Below, in pieces: positions 7,916 through 12,223 of a stretch of DNA of 12,223 nucleotides. This stretch comes from Bacteroidales bacterium (GTDB lineage Bacteria; Bacteroidota; Bacteroidia; Bacteroidales; Lentimicrobiaceae): the NCBI GenBank assembly GCA_016705005.1, contig JADIZB010000045.1:1-12223 (forward strand), in the 5' to 3' direction. Position numbers and translations under genes: made by a program. The notes beneath the pieces were generated by a model that was not told where the DNA came from, made no database searches, and saw nothing but the letters and a program-made list of their open reading frames with translations. Every line of letters starts with the position of its first letter. The stretch's first letter is position 1.

Positions 7916-8071
7916 TTAGACTTGTATTAAGCTAATTCCCTGCCAAACATTGGCAAGCAGGGAATCAGGGGAATAAGGCAATTCCGGTTGCTGGGCAAAC
8001 AACTGCTGTGCAGGAAGCCAAAGGAAAGAAATCAGAAGGTTGAATACAATTTGTCGTAAAGATCTTTTCAT
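7916..8071 (-). CDS. Signal-peptide start of the giant cargo gene (51 codons before a stop)
   Basis: The ATG complementary to 8069-8071 begins a 51-codon frame. It has a basic N-terminus (MKRSLRQIV), a hydrophobic core (FNLLISFLWLP) and a likely signal peptidase site after LFA, before QQPELPYSPDS. It is in the same frame as the GEVED fragment downstream, but stops at 7916, 7901 and 7850 interrupt it. The adjacent frame around 7870-7915 reads SNFTLSNVERGFVLIS, so a pair of compensating indels is a plausible explanation. A hairpin-forming repeat (7935-7965) lies inside this coding segment. It is too short to be a protein by itself and is best read as the true 5' end of the large T9SS cargo gene. 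Confidence 0.65.
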   Translation of the reverse strand: MKRSLRQIVFNLLISFLWLPAQQLFAQQPELPYSPDSLLANVWQGISLIQV

Positions 8072-8311
8072 AGTATGCTGAATTAAAATACAGAAAACAG
8101 TTAAAAAAAAAGATGAAGTTGAAGTCAGTAATTAAGCAGTTGTTAGTCAGAATAATACCATTAAATAGGATGAAATATTTTGCAGTAGTACGACTTAGGG
8201 CAAGAGTTTCTATTATGATACTTTTAATCTACTTTCAGTTCAAGCACATTCAAATTAATAGTTGCTCCCTGTTTTCCATTCTAAATATTATGGCATCACT
8301 TATTAGAACAT
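8072..8311. other. Intergenic region between two minus-strand cargo genes
   Basis: This 240-base AT-rich gap lies between the 3' end of the Asp-box gene and the start of the giant cargo gene, and should hold the latter's promoter. A run of nine A (nine T on the coding strand) at about 8103-8111 precedes the start by some 30 bases. No good match to the Bacteroidota -7/-33 promoter pattern could be assigned. A plus-strand ORF here is not convincing. Confidence 0.5.
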
Positions 8312-8629
8312 TCAATGATTCACCAAAAGCTTTGCATTTCCCGATCTGCTCCCATCAATCAGTTGTATAAAATAGACTCCATTGTCAAGGTCTGCGACTG
8401 AAACCATCCCATTAGAGTCGGGCCCCCTGACTCTTAATTCCTTTCCGGAAAGGTCAAAAACTCTTATGGAAGTGCTGCCCGAAATGTCCCTGATATAAAA
8501 ATGATTGTTGGCCGGATTCGGATAAATGGGTAATCTTTCAGGCCTTTCTTCCAAAACCGTTTCAGAAAGTCCATATTCTCTTCCGGCAGTAGAGACATAA
8601 AAGGTATCATTGAGAACACATAGCCCCAC
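8312..8629 (-). CDS. C-terminal fragment of Asp-box cargo gene with T9SS type A sorting domain
   Basis: The segment begins in a propeller strand (VGLCVLNDTFYVSTAGREYG) and passes into a Por/T9SS type A sorting domain of about 75 residues: LPIYPNPANNHFYI, SIRVFDLSGKELRV, VADLDNGVYFIQL, ending in AKLLVNH. The apparent GTG start at 8629 is not a real start; the upstream reading IKDF continues the same frame, and the preceding Asp-box (SSNFGQYW at 8667-8690) is in another frame. It is the export signal of the frame-broken Asp-box protein. Confidence 0.8.
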   Translation of the reverse strand: MGLCVLNDTFYVSTAGREYGLSETVLEERPERLPIYPNPANNHFYIRDISGSTSIRVFDLSGKELRVRGPDSNGMVSVADLDNGVYFIQLIDGSRSGNAKLLVNH

Positions 8630-9518
8630 AAAGTCTTTGATTGATTAATTCCCCTGTGCAGTCTTCCCAGTATTGTCCAAAGTTGCTTGAGTAATATACG
8701 TTAGATACTAGTGGTAATAAAAACAGTGTTTTTATCGGATGCATATTCATGAATTCTAATATTTAAGGTAAACCATAAGCCGCCACAGACCATTATTTCC
8801 CTGGTCACTCTGACATACATTCCTTGGTGGGAATCGAAAAATGCAAAGAGAGCCGAGTCGCAAATTGGCAAACATAAGGGACATCACCATGAGAGGGAGC
8901 CCCGGTATAGGCAAGGATCCAGTTCCCATTTTCGTTCAGTTTCGGCAAATTACCTCCGCCATGAGCGCTGCAAGGGAAGTTAGCACAAAGCGAGGACATC
9001 GTAGAAAGGTGAAGAGTAATATGTCGGCAGTGGAAAATTATGTCCAATTGCCTCCCAGGTTGTTGGTAAAGTAAAAAGGACCCCACCTTGCCATGTATAA
9101 GCCAGCCATTCGCACTTAAAATAGAGTGTGGATCAGTCCATAAGCCCGGAACCTGGCTGACCAGGAAATCCAGGAATCCCCGTAATCTATGCTACAGAGT
9201 ATTAAAGGCATGGCTGAGCCCCGGCTGATTTCAATGAGAGAAACACGGTGTCATGCATGCGAACAGACTGATCCATAAGCCGTGAGGATTACAGGGGTAA
9301 TCTCATGCCATTTTACCCTTTCCTCTAACCTGTAAACTTTCATTATCGTTATAATCATTTTGTTGCCTGCTTTCGTCACCGAATGACAGAAGAACAGATC
9401 ATTTCTCATTTTCCGCTTTCCAGTTGCCATTGGTTAACCTAAAACCTGACGATCCCGTACCACAAATCATTAAAACCTGTGAAATTTAATGAGGTATTTC
9501 TAAGTCCGTAAAGCCCGA

Positions 9519-9758
9519 TTATTCATGGGCACCCAGTTCTGCCTTCACCGGAATAGCAAAATTTCCATTTGCCTTTTGTCCCTGCATAAGAAGTTCGCTG
9601 CCTGAACCCCACAAGCAAGTAACATCGGTCTCTGCCTCCAACAAAGTCAGCCAGTTTTCGCCATAATTGTGACTAACATATAACTTGCCCCTGATGCCGG
9701 TATAAAGAGCACTGTCAATAACTTTAATGAATGTAACTGTATCCCGCAAGGCCATCAT
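9519..9758 (-). CDS. Internal Asp-box fragment of the frame-broken propeller gene
   Basis: This 79-codon piece reads ALRDTVTFIKVIDSALYTGI and then KLYVSHNYGENWLTLLEA, which holds a clear Asp-box (SHNYGENW). DVTCLWGSGSELLMQGQ follows. The pattern of a strand with DT(V/I), a glycine turn, then S-x-x-x-G-x-x-W is that of BNR/YCF48-like blades. Flanking sequence continues the protein in other frames: upstream NGYVYCGTI near 9810-9840, downstream GTGSSGFRLTNGNW near 9425-9465. It has no independent start or function. Confidence 0.6.
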   Translation of the reverse strand: MMALRDTVTFIKVIDSALYTGIRGKLYVSHNYGENWLTLLEAETDVTCLWGSGSELLMQGQKANGNFAIPVKAELGAHE

Positions 9759-9838
9759 TTATCCCCGACCCAGCCCGGCTAAGGCCGGCGTGTTACGGAA
9801 TACTCCTTATGGTGCCACAATAAACATATCCATTGAAA

Positions 9839-10069
9839 CTAAGTGATACTGTTAACACAAACATAGATTTCGGTACCTGACCATGGATTCCAGGTTGTAA
9901 TCAGTAATAATCCGATATTATGCAGAGTATAGTTTATGCCATTGAGATTAAATTTTTGAAACGACACGCATGCACTGGAATAAATGCAGGAATCTGCAAG
10001 AGTGGATACGCTGTCGAGATTGGTGAGTTTGAACAGGAGGGGTTCCAGGATTGGGAAGGGCTTATCATT
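9839..10069 (-). CDS. Start-less open fragment of the Asp-box gene
   Basis: This is a 76-codon open stretch without an ATG, bounded by TAA (10070-10072) and TAG (9839-9841). It reads KPFPILEPLLFKLTNLDSV, later SACVSFQKFNLNGINYTL, and ends LLLITTWNPWSGTEIYVCV. The TTWNPW piece resembles the tail of an Asp-box. The same frame is also open further upstream (10097-10267), and the next blade downstream (NGYVYCGT) is in another frame. It is most simply part of the same broken propeller gene. Confidence 0.45.
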   Translation of the reverse strand, partial: NDKPFPILEPLLFKLTNLDSVSTLADSCIYSSACVSFQKFNLNGINYTLHNIGLLLITTWNPWSGTEIYVCVNSIT

Positions 10070-10350
10070 TTAAACAAACCAATGTATTTCTATTCAGAAG
10101 GACAGGCTGTCACCTCTTAATGACCAGCTGCTTATTGTTTTCAGACTATCCATGCTATACCCAGGTTTGATTGATGATGCTTGGAGAATGTTCCATATTT
10201 TGCAGAAGCAAGTATCAGCTAATTCTTGCAAAATGATTGTATTAACGGCAGTTTTTCCATAGGGCCATCAGTCTGGAAATCCCCGCCGTCGTAAACATCG
10301 CTTTGATTGCAAAACCAAAACGATGCTTTGTGCCACGGCAGAATCTTTCA

Positions 10351-10820
10351 AGAACCAGGTTTTAGAATTTATAATATTTGGTAATAATCATCAGCACGGT
10401 TTCGATTCTGAATACCATCAGCTGAGAGGTTTCTCAATCAACTCCTTCTTCATTCGCTATAACAAATTGTTCTGTACCTTCCTCAAAGATTTTATCGTGC
10501 CTTCAAAATCAATCAGATAGTTTATATTTAATAAGATTAAATCGAAAGCCCAAATACATTTACATCTCAGCTAAATAAATATTTGAATAGTTGTTACTAA
10601 GTGTTCCAGAGTTTCGCCCGACTGACCAAATTAAGTTTCATATATATAAATCAATCCTGCCGGTCAGTACCGTTCGTAATATCGACTAATAGAAATCACT
10701 GCGAATCAAGGTTGAATATAATTATCGATTCGATTTGTTTAAACCTGACAGGTTTTGAAACCTCGTCAGGTTTCAGCAAACCCACCAACCAAATTCAAAC
10801 CCTTGATTCGAATAAATATT
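10351..10820. other. AT-rich region without an identifiable gene
   Basis: No frame here gives a recognisable protein; short minus-strand pieces near 10380-10500 (for example HDKIFEEGTEQFVIANEEG) might be a further decayed coding segment. The region contains a 7-bp inverted repeat (ACTGACC at 10621-10627, GGTCAGT at 10662-10668) and the nested palindrome at 10741-10773. It probably includes the junction between the IS110 element's right flank and host DNA. Confidence 0.45.
10741..10773. repeat. Nested palindromic repeat (REP-like), two AAACCTG-core halves
   Basis: The left half AAACCTGACAGGTTT (10741-10755) is itself palindromic around its central A. After TG comes the right half AAACCTCGTCAGGTTT (10758-10773). 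Together they form a hairpin with a 9-bp outer stem (AAACCTGAC/GTCAGGTTT) and a 6-bp inner stem (AGGTTT/AAACCT), with one bulged C. No T-run follows on either strand, so it is not a standard terminator. Very similar AAACCTG/CAGGTTT palindromes are familiar from Bacteroidota intergenic DNA (recalled, not searched). Confidence 0.7.
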
Positions 10821-10956
10821 TCACCACTTGCTCTTGACTCTTTCATTTTCTAAGCACTCACCTATATTGTTTGTGGAATCAGCCACCCTTGACTCCAGTA
10901 TTCTGGAATTCTTGTCCGCCAGTATTTCTAAGATTAAAGCAAGTTTTTTTAACTTT

Positions 10957-11961
10957 TCATGCTGCAAATTTGTACAAATCAACATAAGGTGTTTCACGTT
11001 TGATTACTGCAAAACCCTAAACATGGATTTTGCTTCTGATATTATTTAGGGTACTCATCTGATGCTTCCTTGTTCATTAGCTCGTTTCGTGTAGTACTGT
11101 TGCCAGTTCACCTCGGTGCCAAAATACCGACATTGATGCCATGTTAAGCAGTGCCCTAACTTGCTCGTTAGCAACAGAATTGACTCCTGAAGGTTTAAAT
11201 GTTTTGTTTCGGAAGAGTTCTCAAATTGCGCCACGATACAACAGGCGAACGCTCTCGCATTTGAGAACTGTTGAAAAATTAGCTGTATAAGCTATCATAT
11301 AAAATCCCAGCACTTTTCCAATTCCTCTCAGAGACGGAGAGTAGCAGTTTATAGTTTTTCTAGCATATTTTCATCTCTTCTCCTGGATATTAAAATAAGT
11401 TGTTTTTCGATTTCTTCTATTTCCTAATTAGGTTTACTTACCATGGGGACTTGGAACCCGCTTTGATCAATTCTGTTTTCCTTCCTCTCTGAAGCTAAAT
11501 CATCGAGATCTGTTAATCCATTCTTGTAAGCTGTGCGGTACTTAATGTTTTTCTCTCAAGGAAAGCAGTGATTTTAGCTGTCTAATCTTCTCCTAAGAAT
11601 TGCTAATTTTATACTTCTTTTTCTTGCAAGCATAATGTAGCTATCCTCTCTGCATCAACTTAATTGCCTTATTCTGGTGATCCTAAGAGACTTCGGGATC
11701 TGCAATGCAGGCACCATTGCGAAAGTCAATCCCTGAGCGTGAAAACACACTTTAACAGCTTAGAATACTTTCCAGTATTTTCAAAACAGAAAACAGTTCT
11801 TGCTTCTTGGAATTAGTGCTTTTGATTGTTCTTTTCAAGGCTCTGACCAAGCCCTTCAAACTGTTCTCAACCTTGAAATAATTCAAGCTCATGCTGCGGA
11901 TGAATACATCCAAGGTCGATTTTGAGACATCAATATCGATAAAAATCTGCTTTTCTTTCAT
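10957..11961 (-). pseudogene. IS110-family transposase (DEDD RuvC-like plus Tnp_IS116/IS110/IS902 domain), frame-broken
   Basis: From the ATG at 11961 the protein reads KEKQIFIDIDVSKSTLDVF, with the first catalytic Asp in IDVSK. The frame then shifts into FCFENTGKYSKLL (the Glu of DEDD, 11780-11782), then GLTFAMVPALQIPKSLRITR, VDAERIA (Asp near 11655) and EKIRQLKSLLSLREK. A YRTAYKNG/EIEEIEKQL linker region follows. The C-terminal domain has SLRGIGKVLGFYMIAYT (helix-hairpin-helix), VAQFENSSETK (serine region), VRALLNMASMS, YYTKRANEQG, STLNNIRSKI and FAVIKRETPYVDLYKFAA, ending at the TGA at 10957-10959. The 1,005-nt span equals about 335 codons, the normal family length, so nothing large is missing. 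At least eight frame changes occur, yet family motifs are preserved in each frame. As written it encodes no active recombinase; as sequenced DNA it may be intact with indel errors. Confidence 0.85.
11752..11961 (-). CDS. N-terminal open fragment of the IS110-family transposase
   Basis: This 69-codon frame is the only part of the transposase with a true start. It contains the RuvC-like beginning (FIDIDVSKSTLDVFIRS) and FKVENSLKGLVRALKRT. The residues after about KKQELF are out of frame: one frame over, the DNA reads FCFENTGKYSKLL, the next conserved block of IS110 transposases. The start codon is preceded by no Shine-Dalgarno sequence. Taken alone it lacks three of the four DEDD residues. Confidence 0.7.
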   Translation of the reverse strand: MKEKQIFIDIDVSKSTLDVFIRSMSLNYFKVENSLKGLVRALKRTIKSTNSKKQELFSVLKILESILSC

Positions 11962-11986
11962 AACTTTGGGGTTAGATTACAAACGA

Positions 11987-12106
11987 AGTTGCCTCAACTA
12001 CTACCTTTAAGAAGTACGCTAGTCTATTATTCTAAATGGTTACAGGCAACTGAAGGAAAGAATGGGGACCAATACTGGCGATAGGCCAAAACTCCTTTCG
12101 GCGGAG
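11987..12106 (-). ncRNA. Candidate IS110 bridge RNA in the flank upstream of the transposase
   Basis: Read on the minus strand, three consecutive stems precede the transposase start: CTCC/GGAG with loop GCCGAAA (12092-12106); TGGC/GCCA with loop CTATC (12076-12088); and a perfect 8-bp stem AGTTGCCT/AGGCAACT (12044-12051 with 11987-11994) enclosing a 49-nt interior. Bridge RNAs of the IS110 group lie in this position and consist of a short 5' hairpin followed by stems with large internal loops that pair with target and donor DNA. The arrangement fits, but the guide segments and exact ends are not assigned, so this is an inference from position and structure. Confidence 0.4.
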
Positions 12107-12131
12107 AAGTTCATTCCATCCTTTCTTTTTA

Positions 12132-12146
12132 TTAACACCTTGTTAA
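12132..12146. repeat. Short inverted repeat TTAACA/TGTTAA
   Basis: A perfect 6-bp inverted repeat with a 3-base spacer stands about 170 bases upstream of the IS110 transposase start. It could be a promoter-associated or end-associated site of the element, or chance in AT-rich DNA. Confidence 0.25.
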
Positions 12147-12155
12147 CTACCAAAC

Positions 12156-12188
12156 AAAGAAAAGAAAAAGTGAGAAAAAGAAAAGAAA
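12156..12188. repeat. Homopurine mirror repeat (H-DNA-type sequence)
   Basis: Fifteen purines, AAAGAAAAGAAAAAG (12156-12170), then TGA, then their exact mirror image GAAAAAGAAAAGAAA (12174-12188). This is mirror symmetry, not an inverted repeat. Long homopurine mirror repeats can form intramolecular triplex DNA. It lies outside the candidate bridge RNA, upstream of the IS110 transposase, and has no coding content. Confidence 0.7.
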
Positions 12189-12223
12189 ATCAAATCTGGG
12201 CTTCTTATATAACTGTTTGTTTG

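Larger units (their letters stand above)
2287..8071 (-). pseudogene. Giant mosaic T9SS cargo / adhesin-like protein gene, frame-broken
   Basis: Six long and several short frame segments join into one protein of about 1,900 residues. The order from the N-terminus is: signal peptide; GEVED domain; Ig-like stretch; carboxypeptidase-regulatory-like domain; Fn3-like linker; beta-sandwich copy 1; Fn3-like; a second regulatory-like repeat; cleaved-adhesin domain; Fn3-like; propeller-like repeats; Fn3-like; MAM-like domain; Fn3-like; beta-sandwich copy 2; Fn3-like; T9SS type A sorting domain. Frame changes fall near 7055, 6980, 6750, 5375, 3650, 3576 and 2960, and in-frame stops lie at 7916, 7901 and 7850. 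At each junction the domain resumes in another frame with its motif intact, and two junctions (5370-5379, 7055-7058) are homopolymer runs. The gene is either a recent pseudogene or an intact gene with sequencing indels. Its role is probably adhesion or binding at the cell surface; no catalytic motif was recognised. Confidence 0.85.
8312..10350 (-). pseudogene. Asp-box (BNR/sialidase-type repeat) T9SS cargo gene, heavily frame-broken; 5' end uncertain
   Basis: Four Asp-boxes (S-x-D/N-x-G-x-x-W) can be read on the minus strand in different frames: SSNFGQYW (8667-8690), TNNLGGNW (9044-9067), SIDYGDSW (9170-9193) and SHNYGENW (9651-9674). A T9SS type A domain ends the gene. Longer open pieces without proper starts are 9251-9409 (MRNDLFFCHSVTK...), 9119-9250 in the same frame, 9842-10069 (ending TTWNPWSGTEIYVCVNSIT) and 10097-10267 (WPYGKTAVNTIILQELADTC...). 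The last two share a frame, interrupted by stops at 10094 and 10070. Such proteins are secreted multi-bladed propellers of the BNR/YCF48-like type, often of unknown ligand. No signal peptide could be found, so the upstream limit is a guess. There are more breaks per kilobase than in the neighbouring giant gene. Confidence 0.65.
10957..12110 (-). mobile_element. IS110-family insertion sequence (boundaries approximate)
   Basis: The element comprises a full-length but frame-broken transposase (10957-11961) and a structured non-coding flank upstream of it (to about 12110). IS110 elements lack the usual terminal inverted repeats and carry a bridge-RNA gene in one non-coding end; in the IS110 subgroup it precedes the transposase, which matches the side where stems are found here. 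The exact ends and core dinucleotides cannot be fixed from one copy, and the left end may extend further or leave the window. Confidence 0.6.

Noticed and set aside
8113..8370. Plus-strand ORF of 85 codons between the two minus-strand cargo genes
   Set aside because: It has no recognisable domain, unusual hydrophobic/basic composition, and runs into the antisense of a clear T9SS sorting domain.
8805..9086. Minus-strand 93-codon ORF taken as a gene of its own
   Set aside because: Its start region is the wrong frame for the Asp-box TNNLGGNW in the same DNA; only the middle (for example NENGNWILAYTGAPSHGD) seems native, so it is treated as part of the broken Asp-box gene.
9775..9788. GC-rich hairpin CCGGC/GCCGG as a terminator
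   Set aside because: It has only a 5-bp stem, no T-run, and lies inside the broken Asp-box coding region.
9920..10120. Plus-strand ORF of 66 codons
   Set aside because: It is antisense to the 76-codon minus-strand fragment of the Asp-box gene.
10323..10520. Plus-strand ORF of 65 codons
   Set aside because: No recognisable family; the opposite strand gives more protein-like readings in this stretch.
10601..10837. Plus-strand ORF of 78 codons
   Set aside because: It runs straight through the nested palindrome and shows no protein-like pattern.
10828..11049. Plus-strand ORF over the end of the IS110 gene
   Set aside because: It is antisense to the conserved transposase C-terminus (NIRSKI ... 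FAVIKRETPYVDLYKFAA).
1..12223. tRNA, rRNA or CRISPR array
   Set aside because: No cloverleaf, rRNA-like segment or regularly spaced repeat was seen on either strand by eye.

Overview
The window looks like chromosomal DNA from a member of the Bacteroidota, probably an environmental or uncultured lineage. Three separate genes end in a type A Por/type IX secretion (T9SS) C-terminal sorting domain. The other domains (Fn3, cleaved-adhesin/choice-of-anchor J, GEVED, carboxypeptidase-regulatory-like, Asp-box) are typical of T9SS cargo. No gene start has a strong Shine-Dalgarno sequence, which also fits this phylum.

Layout. (1) 79-732, + strand: an intact NarL/FixJ-type response regulator starting at TTG. 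(2) 809-2053, + strand: an intact secreted protein with five MW repeats, read as a five-bladed beta-propeller, plus a T9SS sorting domain. (3) 2054-2286: a short gap between convergent genes, holding a tandem CTTTGCG repeat. (4) 2287-8071, - strand: one very large mosaic surface or secreted protein of about 1,900 codons, from signal peptide to T9SS domain, broken into at least seven frame segments. (5) 8312 to about 10350, - strand: a second T9SS cargo built of Asp-box repeats, more heavily broken. (6) about 10350-10956: no intact gene, but a nested palindromic repeat at 10741-10773. (7) 10957-11961, - strand: a full-length but heavily frame-broken IS110-family transposase. (8) 11962-12223: the non-coding flank upstream of that transposase, with several stems that make it a candidate for the IS110 bridge RNA, and a 33-nt homopurine mirror repeat.

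The frame breaks are the most striking property. In each broken gene the conserved motifs survive but move between the three minus-strand frames: Asp-boxes, the DEDD and GIGKV motifs of IS110, the IDN motif of the MAM-like domain, and the FPPPGW start of the cleaved-adhesin domain. Substitutional decay is not obvious, and the breaks become denser from left to right. At least two lie in homopolymer runs. This could be recent pseudogenisation, but it fits better with uncorrected insertion/deletion errors toward the end of a contig, so the broken genes may be intact in the living organism.

Functionally, the window suggests a region devoted to cell-surface or secreted proteins. A response regulator sits next to three T9SS cargo genes, and an IS110 insertion element lies at the right end. 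No regulatory link between the response regulator and the cargo genes can be shown from the sequence.
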